From the NCBI RefSeq assembly GCF_026340095.1, contig NZ_JAPEPO010000003.1, positions 620,001 to 684,000 of the forward strand: 64,000 bases of DNA. The letters are read 5' to 3'. Within the stretch, counting starts at the first letter, position 1; each line of letters opens with the position of its first letter. This DNA comes from Streptomyces sp. NBC_01446 (GTDB lineage: Bacteria > Actinomycetota > Actinomycetes > Streptomycetales > Streptomycetaceae). Of this stretch, positions 6,907 to 15,794 are shown in pieces. The notes beneath the pieces were generated by a model. It was not told where the DNA came from. It saw only the letters and a program-made list of their open reading frames with translations, and searched no databases. A program made the position numbers and the translations under genes.

Positions 6907-7161
6907 TCAGTCACTCCACCACACGGTGCTGTCGCCCGGAAGGATCGCGTCGTCCGCGGTCACGCGGACTCCGTCGCCGGCGCTCGCCAGGAGCACCCAG
7001 CCGGGGCAGGGGTATGCGTACGGCCGCCTGCGCGACGTTGGCGGTGTGCAGACGAACTGCTCATGCAACTGCACGCGGCCGGGACCGACGCCCTCCTCGA
7101 CGAGGCCTTCGGCTTCGCGACCCGTGCCGCCCATTCCGGACTTGCACGCACACCCGTACAC
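6907..7161 (-). pseudogene. Possible gene-end fragment upstream of the MFS gene
   Basis: This minus-strand frame ends with a Val-, Asp- and Gly-rich segment ('GWVLLASAGDGVRVTADD', 'DSTVWWSD') that looks like the beta-rich C-terminus of a soluble enzyme. Its TGA lies just before the MFS start, as in an operon. The first half of the frame is Arg/Gly-rich and not coding-like. It may be the tail of a decayed enzyme gene formerly co-transcribed with the transporter, or chance. I do not recognise the family. Confidence 0.25.
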
Positions 7162-7456
7162 ACAGGGCCTGTTGGATGCGGCACCGCGCGAGGGCTGGCG
7201 TCCGGTGCGGTCGTCTCACTGAGCAGATCCGGTGCGGCTGCCGCGCATCGGCCTTCCGGCGGGGGCGTGCCGACCGAAGGGCGACGGGCAGCAGCAGTAC
7301 ACAACAGGACGGGCGATATCAGGTGACGGAGGTCACTGACACGTTCCGGTCGATCTTGGAATGCACGGGTCCCTCGCACTGCTGAGCCTTGTGGGCTCAT
7401 CCCTGCCCATCCCTGTTCCAAGGTGGCGCCGGACCTGGTGCTCACCACGTCACACC

Positions 7457-7479
7457 ACCGGGTGGGAGACCCTCCCGGT
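7457..7479 (+). promoter_or_regulatory. Hairpin in the leader of the second MFS gene
   Basis: ACCGGGTGGG at 7457-7466 pairs with CCCTCCCGGT at 7470-7479 with one mismatch and a 3-base loop, 55 bases before the MFS start. It may be part of a structured leader. Otherwise I see nothing specific in the roughly 370 bases from 7162 to 7533. Confidence 0.3.
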
Positions 7480-7533
7480 CCCCTCCACACCCATCCATTG
7501 ATGGACCGCTGTCTTCGAAAGGTCTCCTGCACC

Positions 7534-8751
7534 ATGCCGCTGGCCCTGCTGGCCCTTGCTGTTGTCGCATTTGGCATCGGCACGACCGAGTTCGCCACGA
7601 TGGGGCTGCTGCCCCAGATCGCTGACGGCATCGACGTATCCGTGCCGCATGCCGGCAACCTCGTATCGGCCTACGCGCTCGGTGTCGTCGTCGGCGCCCC
7701 AGTGCTGACGGGCATCGGCGCGCGCGTTCCCCACAAGCGGCTGCTACTGCTCCTGTCCGGGCTGTTCGTGGTCGGCAACATCGCGTCCGCGCTCGCTCCC
7801 AACTTCGGACTGCTCTTCGCCGCGCGCTTTCTGGCCGGCCTGCCGCACGGAGCGCTGTTCGGTGTGGGCGCCGTCGTCGCTTCCCGGCTGGTCGCCCCCG
7901 AACGGGCCGCCCGTGCCGTATCCAAGATGTTCCTCGGGCTGACCATCGCGAACATCATCGGTGTGCCGGCGAGTACGGCCCTCGGGCAGCACCTGGGCTG
8001 GCGGTCCGCCTACTGGGCGGTCGCCGTCATCGGCATCATCGCCCTCGCCTCGCTGGCCCTCTTCGTTCCCCACCAGCCACGCGGCGGGCAGTCCGGCATC
8101 CGGCACGAGCTGCGGGCGATGGGCAACAAGCAGGTCGCGATCGGCCTGGCCACGGCCGTCGTCGGGTTCGGCGGGTTCTTCGCCGTCTACAGCTACCTGG
8201 TGCCCATGCTCACGAACGTGACGGGCATCTCCAACTCCTCCACCACACTGGTCCTCGCGCTCTACGGCGTCGGAATGACGCTCGGCACGGTGATCGCGGG
8301 CCCGCTCACCGACCGCGCCCTGAGGCCGACGCTGTACGCGGGGCTCGCTCTGCTCGCCGCGGCGCTGGTGACGTTCTATTTCACCGTCCACAGCACCGTG
8401 CCCGCCCTGGTGACGATCGCCTTCATCGGTGCGATGGGTTCCCTCATCACCACGCCCGTCCAGATGTTGCTCATGGCCAAGGCGCAGAACGCTCCGACCA
8501 TGGCGGCAGCCTCCAACCACTCCGCATTCAACCTCGCCAACGCGGGCGGTGCCTGGCTCGGCGGCCTGGCCATCTCGGCGGGCTGGGGCTGGACCTCGCC
8601 CAACCTGGTCGGGGCGGCTCTCGCCCTGGCCGGCCTCGGCCTCGCCTTCACGGGAGGCTTCATGGACCGGGACACCCGACGCTCGGAGGTGGTCACCTCG
8701 TCCCGTGCCGAACACTCGACGGAAGCCGACCAGGTCACCGCGGCTCAATGA
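7534..8751 (+). CDS. MFS drug exporter, DHA1 family (AraJ/Cmx-like)
   Basis: 405 residues and about twelve transmembrane helices. The N-terminus has 'GIGTTEFATMGLLPQIA', the hallmark start of the AraJ/YdhP/NepI-like DHA1 group, then 'SAYALGVVVGAPVLTG', and the helix 2-3 loop 'GARVPHKRLLLL'. Such proteins export drugs or sugars by proton antiport. The ATG at 7534 fits because the hydrophobic helix follows at once and AAAGG lies upstream. The in-frame GTG at 7423 would add a non-conserved tail. A large imperfect palindrome follows at 8869. Confidence 0.88.
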   Translation: MPLALLALAVVAFGIGTTEFATMGLLPQIADGIDVSVPHAGNLVSAYALGVVVGAPVLTGIGARVPHKRLLLLLSGLFVVGNIASALAPNFGLLFAARFLAGLPHGALFGVGAVVASRLVAPERAARAVSKMFLGLTIANIIGVPASTALGQHLGWRSAYWAVAVIGIIALASLALFVPHQPRGGQSGIRHELRAMGNKQVAIGLATAVVGFGGFFAVYSYLVPMLTNVTGISNSSTTLVLALYGVGMTLGTVIAGPLTDRALRPTLYAGLALLAAALVTFYFTVHSTVPALVTIAFIGAMGSLITTPVQMLLMAKAQNAPTMAAASNHSAFNLANAGGAWLGGLAISAGWGWTSPNLVGAALALAGLGLAFTGGFMDRDTRRSEVVTSSRAEHSTEADQVTAAQ

Positions 8752-8868
8752 GCGCATGCAGGCTGGATGCCCGTAGCCGTGGGGTGGGCACGAGATGCCT
8801 GAGCGGTGGTCCGGGCCACGGTCTCCGGGTAGTTATTCGCTGAGGGTCCGGCGACCGTTGGCCGTCGG

Positions 8869-8913
8869 GCCCTTGAACTCAGTGACAGTCAGCCGCTGAA
8901 CTCAAGGGCCCTT
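8869..8913 (+). terminator. 45-base palindrome downstream of the MFS gene
   Basis: The 16-base arms at 8869-8884 and 8898-8913 (both contain GGGCCCTTGA or its complement) match at 14 positions around a 13-base loop. It is probably a bidirectional terminator between the MFS gene and the IS remnant. A mobile-element end is the alternative. Confidence 0.5.
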
Positions 8914-9174
8914 CGCAACGGGACGATGCCGGGACCTGGGTTGGCCCGTCGGGCGGCTTCCAGGGCGGTCGCCTGCAGCGCGACGACGGCCATGGGCTGC
9001 TGGCAGTGTGGGCAGTTGCGTGTCGCGCTGGGCTCCAACGGTGGCGCTCAGCCGGGACTTGGCGATGCCCCCCGTTTCGGACGACGGTTTTGGGCGGTGG
9101 CGGGAGCGCAGGAAGTGGTGCGGGCAGGACTCTCGCCGAGCCGACGGGTGGCGCGGCACTGCGGGGCGCCGGTC

Positions 9175-9356
9175 TCACGCCTGATCTGAAGCCCAACTCC
9201 TGGGGCAGGTACTCCCATTGGATGCCGTTGTGCAGGACGAACAGGATCCCGCAGAACACTTGCCGTTCCGGCCCCGCGATCGATCCTCGACTCGACCAGC
9301 TTCGGGCCCGCCTTGAGCAGTAACGGGTGCATGAGCGACCGCAGTTCGTCCGGCAC
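9175..9356 (-). mobile_element. IS5-type transposase remnant (N-terminal part)
   Basis: Two minus-strand frames together read 'PDELRSLMHPLLLKAGPK' and then, after a shift, 'RQVFCGILFVLHNGIQWEYL' followed by 'PQELGF'. This is the conserved N-terminal region of IS5-family transposases of Streptomyces. The DDE catalytic core is absent and the reading frame is broken, so it is inactive. The 8914-9174 stretch beside it shows no further recognisable transposase and no clear terminal repeats. Confidence 0.75.
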
Positions 9357-9398
9357 AAGTCATGGTCGCGACCGGCGTATCCGCGTCAACGGCTTCCA

Positions 9399-12035
9399 TT
9401 AGGGACAGTTATCCCCCATCCCCGCTCCCCTACCGCCCGGCTCCTCTGCAGCCTCCTCCCCGTGCGTCCTCACCACGCCCATGCTTCCGTCCACCGTGAT
9501 GACGTCGCCGGTCTGGATCCGCGCCACCGCGTCCCGTACGCCGACCACCGCCGGGATGCCGTATTCGCGGGCCACGACGGCGCCATGGGAGTTGGCCCCT
9601 CCCATCTCCATCACCAGGCCTCCCGCCGTCAGGAACAGCGGGGTCCAGCCCGGATCGGTGGACGGGGCAACCAGGATCTCGCCCGGCTCCAGGTGGGCTC
9701 CGACCGGATCGGTCACCACGCGTGCGTGGCCTGTGATCTCGCCCGCCGACGCCGCGGTGCCGACCAGGTCACCGGGCGCGTGGAGAGTGGCGTGGGCATG
9801 CTGTGTCGCCTCGGGTTCCGTGCCGTCGGAGAGGAGGACGCGCGGGATGTGCCTGCGGCGCATCTCCCGCTCGTACTCCGCTTTCCGCTCGGCGACCCTC
9901 TGGCGCAGGTCGGCGTGCGTCGCACGCATCTCCTCGAAGTCCAGGAAGAAGACGTCCTGTGCGGCGTCGATGCGGCCCTGCGCGTGCAGTTCGGCTCCCT
10001 GCTCGGCGATGCGCTCGCGGAGGGCACCGAAGAGCGTGATCGCCAGATACTTCGGGTATTCGCGCAGGCCGGCCAGCGTCCGGGTGCGGTGCAACGCGAA
10101 CCGGACCAGACGGCCGCGCCCCTTCGCGCGTCGCGCGAGCCGGTCGATCATCGCCTCCGCCTCGGCCGCTCCGCGGGCGAACACCGCGTCCGGCTGGGCC
10201 TGTTCGTCGTCCAGGCGCAGGTAGTTGCGGACGACGCCGATGACATATGTGGGGTCGTCGGACCAGCGCGGCAGACCGAGGTCGATCTCGGCGACGGCTC
10301 GGTGACCCCACTGGGTCAGGAAGGCGCGGATGCCGTGCTGCGCGGCCTCGGGCAACGCACCGTCGCGATAGCGGGCCGCCAGCTCCTCGGCGTCGTCGTC
10401 CTGGAACGCGCTTACCACGTCTGGGTCTTCACGGATCGTCCGCGCCAGGTGCCACAGGTCGAGGTCCATCTCGGTGGTGACGTTGTTCGGCAGGCTGCGC
10501 AGAAGCGTCTGCAGCTCGCCGGGTTCCGCATGGACGAGCTTGCTGGTGAGCGCCAGCATGGCGAAGCCCACCAGGGCTGTCGGGGCGACCGTGGGCAGCA
10601 CCGGGACCACGCAGTCGCGCAGGGCTTCCTCGATGGTCTTCTTCTCGGCCGTCTGGAGGAGTTTCATCTCCGTGCGCCGTGCGCGCCGCACCGCCGCCTC
10701 GGGGTTGGCAAGGGCGCGCAGCGCGGTGGAGGGGGCGTGGAACCTGCGGGCGAGGCGCGCCACTCGCTTGACCGCGGGCCATGGTGACGTATGCGTCAGG
10801 GACAGTCGCGGATCGTCGTACAGGCCGCGCAGGACCTGTGCCGAGCGTGCCTCCATGACGTCGAGTACGCGCGGGAAGAAGGCTCTTCCCGTCTTGCTGC
10901 GCAGGACGTTGGTGAGGTCGATGAAGACGCGGCCCGCAGACTCGGTGTAGCCGTCCGGCCTCGGGTCACCGATGATGATCCGGCCGGTGGCCCCGGCGAT
11001 CTCCCGGAGCGCGGCGAGCCCGGCCGGGGTGATCGGCCGCTCCAGGCCCTGCGCGAGGCTGAAGCAGAAGTACACGTGGAAGCCGTCGCGGTCGTCGGCG
11101 CGTTCGGGCACCGGGAACAGCGTGGTGATGGGCCGTGACTGGGTGAGGTGCAGCTCGCCCCACGCGTCGATCGCCCATTCGGTGTCCTGCGGACTTCCGT
11201 AGTGTGCCTGCACCTTGGCGCCGAGATCGGCGAGTTCGAGAATCTGACGGTCCGTGAGACAGGGCGCGCGGTTCTCGCCGATGTCGACCTTCTCCGTGCC
11301 ACCACCGGCCAGCGGGCAGATGAGGAAGCGCTTGTCGCCCAAACTCCGTTCGACGATCTCGCCGCCGACCGCTCCGTCCGGGCCGCCCGCTCCGCCGGCC
11401 CCTTCTACGACGAAGTGGTCCGGGTTGACCGCCCCGGAGACGACGGCCTCCCCGAGGCCGGGGCTCGCGTCGATGACCACTTGATCACGCTTGCCGGTGA
11501 CGGGGTTCGCGGTGAACATCACGCCGGACACCGCCGATGCCACCATCCGCTGTACGACGACGGCCAGGTGGACCGAGCCGTGGTCGATGCCGTTGCTCTC
11601 GCGGTAGCTCACTGCACGGTCGGTCCACAACGATGCCCAGCAGTGGCGTACCGCGTCGACGACGGCGTCCGCGCCGACGACGTTCAGATACGAGTCCTGC
11701 TGCCCGGCGAAGCTCGCGAACGGCAGGTCTTCGGCGGTGGCGCTGGAACGTACTGCGACGGACACGTCGTCGCCGAATTCCGCGTACGCGGCGACAATCA
11801 CCTCCCTCAACTCCCCGGGCACCGCCGCCTCGAGAATCCGCTGCCTCGCCTTGTCGGGCCGCAGGCCCGCGAGACCGTCCGTGGCCGAGATCATCCGGTA
11901 CGCGTCAGTGGTGACACAGAAGCCCTGCGGCACGGGCAGCCCGGCCCTGGTCAGTTCGCCGAGGTTCGCGGCCTTGCCGCCCACGGTGTCCAGCATCGTG
12001 GCGTCAATAGAACTGAAGTCGAGGACGAGCGGCAT
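9399..12035 (-). CDS. rph: Rifampin phosphotransferase / PEP-synthase-like enzyme
   Basis: 878 residues. Residues about 1-315 are the ATP-grasp PEP-synthase N-domain ('GGKAANLGELTRAGLPVPQG', 'AVRSSATAEDLPFASFAGQQ', 'DTEWAIDAWGELHLTQSRP'). A long helical middle follows. The phosphohistidine swivelling domain is at the very C-terminus, with 'GGANSHGAVVAREYGIPAV' holding the catalytic His. This order, with His last and no PEP-binding barrel, fits Rph rather than true PEP synthase. Rph enzymes use ATP to phosphorylate rifamycins, giving resistance. The ATG at 12035 has GGAAGG upstream. The last 20 or so residues are poorly conserved in character. Rifampin activity is inferred from architecture. 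Confidence 0.82.
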   Translation of the reverse strand: MPLVLDFSSIDATMLDTVGGKAANLGELTRAGLPVPQGFCVTTDAYRMISATDGLAGLRPDKARQRILEAAVPGELREVIVAAYAEFGDDVSVAVRSSATAEDLPFASFAGQQDSYLNVVGADAVVDAVRHCWASLWTDRAVSYRESNGIDHGSVHLAVVVQRMVASAVSGVMFTANPVTGKRDQVVIDASPGLGEAVVSGAVNPDHFVVEGAGGAGGPDGAVGGEIVERSLGDKRFLICPLAGGGTEKVDIGENRAPCLTDRQILELADLGAKVQAHYGSPQDTEWAIDAWGELHLTQSRPITTLFPVPERADDRDGFHVYFCFSLAQGLERPITPAGLAALREIAGATGRIIIGDPRPDGYTESAGRVFIDLTNVLRSKTGRAFFPRVLDVMEARSAQVLRGLYDDPRLSLTHTSPWPAVKRVARLARRFHAPSTALRALANPEAAVRRARRTEMKLLQTAEKKTIEEALRDCVVPVLPTVAPTALVGFAMLALTSKLVHAEPGELQTLLRSLPNNVTTEMDLDLWHLARTIREDPDVVSAFQDDDAEELAARYRDGALPEAAQHGIRAFLTQWGHRAVAEIDLGLPRWSDDPTYVIGVVRNYLRLDDEQAQPDAVFARGAAEAEAMIDRLARRAKGRGRLVRFALHRTRTLAGLREYPKYLAITLFGALRERIAEQGAELHAQGRIDAAQDVFFLDFEEMRATHADLRQRVAERKAEYEREMRRRHIPRVLLSDGTEPEATQHAHATLHAPGDLVGTAASAGEITGHARVVTDPVGAHLEPGEILVAPSTDPGWTPLFLTAGGLVMEMGGANSHGAVVAREYGIPAVVGVRDAVARIQTGDVITVDGSMGVVRTHGEEAAEEPGGRGAGMGDNCP

Positions 12036-12085
12036 GGCGTTCCTTCCTGCCTGCGGTGACCGTCCAGTGACGCTGGACCGGGCCC

Positions 12086-12107
12086 TTATTCATCATGCGA
12101 TGAATAA
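12086..12107 (-). promoter_or_regulatory. Operator-like palindrome upstream of the Rph-like gene
   Basis: TTATTCATC at 12086-12094 and GATGAATAA at 12099-12107 are perfect 9-bp complements around ATGC. It is AT-rich against a GC-rich background and sits 51 bases before the start codon, as expected for a TetR- or MarR-type operator. No regulator gene adjoins it. Confidence 0.55.
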
Positions 12108-12192
12108 AGGCAAACGTCAATCCGTCGGGCCCCACCCTCACCGCCAGGCGCAGACCTGACCTTCTGGGACACACACTGCCCTCGACAGGCGC

Positions 12193-12212
12193 CTATGTGC
12201 ATTCACACATAG
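12193..12212. promoter_or_regulatory. Second palindrome in the rph upstream region
   Basis: CTATGTG at 12193-12199 and CACATAG at 12206-12212 are perfect 7-bp complements with a CATTCA centre, followed by a further CTATGT half-like copy at 12213. It lies between the Rph-like gene and the decayed frame that starts near 12279, so it could serve either direction. Confidence 0.4.
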
Positions 12213-12278
12213 CTATGTTTCTCCCATAACGAACAAGGTGGAGGGCCGAGCACGAAGCTCGAGCGCGCCGCCCTCGGG

Positions 12279-12526
12279 CTGTCGTCCTGGCAGTCACTTA
12301 GCGACTACGAGCTGGGCAGCGCACGGGAGCAGGAAGCGCGTTTCACACGGCCCAAGGTCCATCTCTGGCAGATCTACCGGCTGACGAAGGACGGCGAACA
12401 ACGTGTCCCGCCGCGTGGTGTAGCCGCCCGGGACAACGGCTGGCGACGACCCAGAACGCGGAACTCCGGCAGCGAGGCACCGAGCTTGAGGACGACCTCG
12501 CCGCCGCCTCACCAGCCGCCGCATGA
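12279..12526 (+). pseudogene. Frameshifted coding remnant, family unknown
   Basis: One plus-strand frame reads 'LSDYELGSAREQEARFTR' and 'PKVHLWQIYRLTKDGEQ', then 'DNGWRR'. A second frame continues 'QNAELRQRGTELEDDLAAA' and ends at the TGA at 12524-12526. The join has the charged heptad pattern of a coiled coil, so this looks like one gene with a frameshift and no clear start. I do not recognise the family. Confidence 0.35.
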
Positions 12527-12634
12527 TTCACGATGAGAACCGGCTTCAATCCAGCAGCTAGCCCCTGAGATGTCGACCGGCCCCTCTCGCCCGACTGCCC
12601 TGGTAGTCAAGCGGGACATTCGTGGGAGAGGGGG

Positions 12635-12976
12635 TCAGGTAAGTCGGTGCCCCTTCTTCGCCGATTGCCGGTTGTGCGCCTTCGTGTCCCACCACTCCTC
12701 CAGGTGGGTGTGCACGAGGTGTACGAGCTGCTGCAGTCGGTCGGGAGGGGGCGCGGGCGAGGTGAGCACATCCGTCCAGGACTTGTCGTCCCAGGGCAGT
12801 GCGACTTCCCAACCCTCATCCGGGCGGCCTCGGCGGCCCACAGTAAGCCGGTACGTCAACGTCGCGCTGCGGTCTTGATGGTGCTCGACCGACAACTGGA
12901 TGACGTAGAGACGGAGCCCGTCAGCGGTGACGTACGAGCGGCTCAGGGCCTGCTCGGCAGGCGTCTGTTCCTCCAT
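12635..12976 (-). CDS. Hypothetical protein, 113 residues
   Basis: The composition is that of a real soluble protein: acidic, with regular hydrophobic spacing ('GLRLYVIQLSVEHH', 'WEVALPWDDKSWTDVL', 'LVHLVHTHLEEWWDTKAHN'). It has no signal peptide or membrane segment and no motif I can assign. The ATG at 12976 has only a distant purine-rich GGGAAAGGG upstream. Neighbours are decayed genes, so context gives no function. Confidence 0.6.
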   Translation of the reverse strand: MEEQTPAEQALSRSYVTADGLRLYVIQLSVEHHQDRSATLTYRLTVGRRGRPDEGWEVALPWDDKSWTDVLTSPAPPPDRLQQLVHLVHTHLEEWWDTKAHNRQSAKKGHRLT

Positions 12977-13318
12977 AGAGCCAATTGCCCTTTCCCTTGG
13001 TCGACGCCCCCAACGCGGTGCCCAGCACAGCGGAGCCGACGACGGCCGACTGATCGACCTTCTTGCTCTTCACTGCGCCTCGGCGTGACGGTGCAAACGC
13101 CGGCCCCGGTGGCGGTGTCCGGCCGCCACAGTCGATGGACGCGGCGGCGGCCCCGTATTGACCTGGCTGCTCCCGCTCCTCTCAGGACACCGGGTTGTAC
13201 GCCGCGTGCTTCGGGCACCGGTGTGTACGCACGGGCCTGCCGAGTTCTGGGTGGGTGCCGACGCCACCGCGCAGGTGCCGGTGAGGCGGCCGCTCGGAAC
13301 CGTCCCCCTGACAGGCGT
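12977..13318. other. Intergenic stretch with no supported gene
   Basis: About 340 bases between the hypothetical gene and the LacI fragment. Frames on both strands are arginine-rich and not coding-like. I see no hairpin or operator here. Confidence 0.35.
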
Positions 13319-13705
13319 TCAACTGGACTCCCGCACGATCAGGCGGCACGGCACCGTGTGCACGCCTGGTCGTGGCTCGGCCTCGATGGCTTGCAGAAGC
13401 TCCAGGGCGGCGATGCGGCCGATCTCGGCGAGGTTCATGTCGATGGTGGTGAGAGGCGGACGGCTGGCCAGTGCCATGGTGTCCCAGTTGTCGTAGCCCA
13501 CGACGGCGACGTCTGTCGGGACCCCCACGCCGCGCTCACGGAGCGTGTCCGCCACCCCCCGAGCGATCTGGTCGTTTCCGCAGAAGAAGCCGTCCGTGTC
13601 GGGTGTCGTGCGCAGCACCGCTTCGGCAGCTCTGCGCCCCCACGCCTCGCTCCACTCCCCGAAGTGGGTTTGTCCGGTGGACAGTTGGAGTTCGGCGTTC
13701 GCCAA
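13319..13705 (-). pseudogene. LacI-family regulator, C-terminal fragment
   Basis: 128 residues matching only the second half of the LacI ligand-binding domain. It has 'HFGEWSEAWGRRAAEAVL', 'GFFCGNDQIARGVADTLRE', 'GVPTDVAVVGYDNWDTMA' and the terminal 'CRLIVRESS'. The DNA-binding N-terminus and the first lobe, about 200 residues, are missing. The reading frame stops making sense at about 13700, exactly where the divergent GH127 gene also begins mid-protein. The regulator cannot bind DNA in this form. LacI/GH127 pairs commonly control plant-polysaccharide use. Confidence 0.82.
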
Positions 13706-15236
13706 AGGACGGCCGACGCTACGAGGACGTGCGGTGGGGCCACGAGTTGTACTGCGCGGGCCATCTCATCCAGGCCGCGGTCGCCCATCACCGTGCCACC
13801 GGCGGCTCCGAACTCCTGGACGTCGCGGTCAAGTTCGCCGATCACCTCACCTCCGTCTTCGGCCCGCCCGGCAGCGGCAAACCCATAGATGGGATCGACG
13901 GCCACCCCGAGGTCGAGACGGCCCTGGTCGAGCTGTACCGGGAGACGGGTGAGCGCCGCTACCTGGACCTGGCCGGATACTTCGTCGACGGGCGCGGCCA
14001 CGGTCTGCTCGGCGGCGAGGTCTACTGCCAGGACCGTGTCCCGCTGCGCGAGGCGACGAACGTGGAAGGCCACGCCGTACGGCAGTTGTACCTGCTCGCC
14101 GCCGCCACCGACCTGGCCACCGAGACCGGGGACGCCGAACTCCGGGCCACGGGCGAGCGGTTGTGGCGGGCGATGACCGCCACCAAGACGCATCTCACCG
14201 GCGGTCTCGGCGCCCACCACGCCCAAGAAGACTTCGGTGACCCCTACGAACTGCCGAACGAGCGTGCCTACGGCGAGACCTGCGCGGCCATCGCGTCCAT
14301 CCAGTGGAGCTGGCGCATGGCCCTGCTCACCGGTGAGTCCTGCTACTCCGACCTGATCGAGCGCACCCTCTACAACGGCTTCCTCGCCGGGGTCGCCCTC
14401 GACGGCGAGCGTTGGTTGTACGTCAACCCCCTCCAAGTCCGCGACGGCCACACCGATCAGGGAGGCGACAAATCGGCCCGCCGCACCCGCTGATTCCGCT
14501 GCGCGTGCTGTCCTCCCAACGCCATGCGCCTGCTGGCCAGCATGGAGCACTACCTGGCCAGCGCCGACGACACCGGTCTGCAGATCCATCAGTACATCGC
14601 CGGCCGCTACGGCGAGGGCGGCATCACGGTCCGCTGCGAGACCGACTACCCGTGGCACGGCGCGGTCGCGCTCACCGTCGAGGAAGCCCCCACCACCCGC
14701 CGGACCCTCGCCCTGCGCATCCCTTCGTGGTGCCGCGAGTTCCGCGTGATGTGCGGCTCGCGCGCCTACGACCAGACGGACGCTCCCCTCGACGGCGGCT
14801 GGCTGTGCCTTGAAGGCACCTGGTCACCGGGTGACCGGGTGACCGGGTCGTCCTTGATCTCGGTCTGGAACCGCGGCTCACCGTGGCCGACCCGCGCGTC
14901 GACTCCGTACGCGGCTGCGTCGCCATCGAACGCGGACCGCTCGTGTACTGCCTCGAAGGCGTCGACCATCCCGCCGGCGGACTGGACGACATCGTCCTCG
15001 ACGCCACAGTACCGCTCGGCGTGAAACACCGTCCGGACCTGCTCGGCGGTGTCACCACGGTCGTGGCCGCGGGCCGCCGGCGCGCCGCCGCGGACCGGGG
15101 CTGGTGGCCGTACACCCCGGCGGACGCCGGCCCCGCTCCGGACGACGGCGAAGCGGTCGAGCTGACCGCGATCCCTTACTACGCCTGGGCCAACCGCGAG
15201 GACGGCGGCATGCGCGTCTGGCTGCCCACCACATGA
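13705..15236 (+). pseudogene. GH127 beta-L-arabinofuranosidase, truncated with two further lesions
   Basis: About 510 codons of a glycoside hydrolase family 127 protein that is normally near 640 residues. The start is missing: homology begins at 'RRYEDVRWGHELYCAGHLIQ'. Further on are 'QGGDKSARRTR', then a TGA at 14491-14493 where a Trp codon (TGG) is expected, then 'FRCACCPP' with the paired cysteines of the zinc site. A frameshift follows at 14826-14848, where an 8-base unit has been duplicated. The remainder ('LEPRLTVADPRVDSVRGC', 'ERGPLVYCLEGVDHP') runs to the natural end. It is inactive, and also lacks a promoter because of the junction with the LacI fragment. Confidence 0.88.
14826..14848 (+). 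repeat. 8-base tandem repeat causing the GH127 frameshift
   Basis: ACCGGGTG occurs at 14826-14833 and 14834-14841, followed by a third ACCGGGT at 14842-14848. Removing one 8-base unit restores a continuous frame reading 'SPGDRVVLDLGLEPRL'. The lesion is therefore a simple slippage duplication. Confidence 0.8.
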
Positions 15237-15730
15237 CATCCCGCCCGGATGTGCCGCGCCCCTTCTATGACAACGAGGCCAGCACGACGGTTCGGCTCCG
15301 GTAACGACCGGTGGTGAGTTCGTCACCGTGCCCGCACGGAAGGACACCGCACGCCAGCAAGATTCATTCGCAGTGCAGCGGCCCTTCAGGCCAGTGGCGA
15401 AGCGAACTCGCGATAGCGACTCGGAGCGTCGCGGTGACGTGCCTGCGGATCAGAGGGGAGGCGCGGAGTGCTGGAGTGGCCCGTCCCGGCGGAACCGGGC
15501 AGGGCTGGTTCAGGCGGGGTGGTTGCGCTGTCGGGTTTCATGGGCGATGCATCGAGGTTCACGCCGGTGGTGAAGCCGATCTGGCACCGGCGGGCGGACG
15601 ACGGCACGTCGGGGCAGGGCTTTGTGGCGTCGTTCGGCGGAGGCGGACGACGCCGGGGGTGGGGGTGAAGCCGGGAGCGGGTGTTCCCGGCGACATTGAA
15701 TGCGGCCGTTCGTACGATCACCGTATGGGC
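15237..15730. other. Intergenic stretch, no assigned gene
   Basis: About 500 bases. A short plus-strand frame at 15468-15668 ('SRFTPVVKPIWHRRADDG') looks weakly coding but lacks a recognisable family or ribosome-binding site. Nothing else is supported. Confidence 0.3.
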
Positions 15731-15758
15731 GCGGTGAAGGACTGACGTCCTTCACCGC
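15731..15758. terminator. Perfect 12-bp hairpin
   Basis: GCGGTGAAGGAC at 15731-15742 and GTCCTTCACCGC at 15747-15758 are exact complements around TGAC. It lies 36 bases beyond the end of the minus-strand TetR gene, where it would act as that gene's terminator. Confidence 0.75.
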
Positions 15759-15794
15759 TCACGTGGTCAGCCGAAGATGAGCGCGGCGTCAGAC

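Noticed and set aside
9399..12035. PEP synthase (ppsA) as the identity of the 878-residue enzyme
   Set aside because: The phosphohistidine domain is at the C-terminus and the PEP-binding barrel is absent, which fits the rifampin phosphotransferase order instead.
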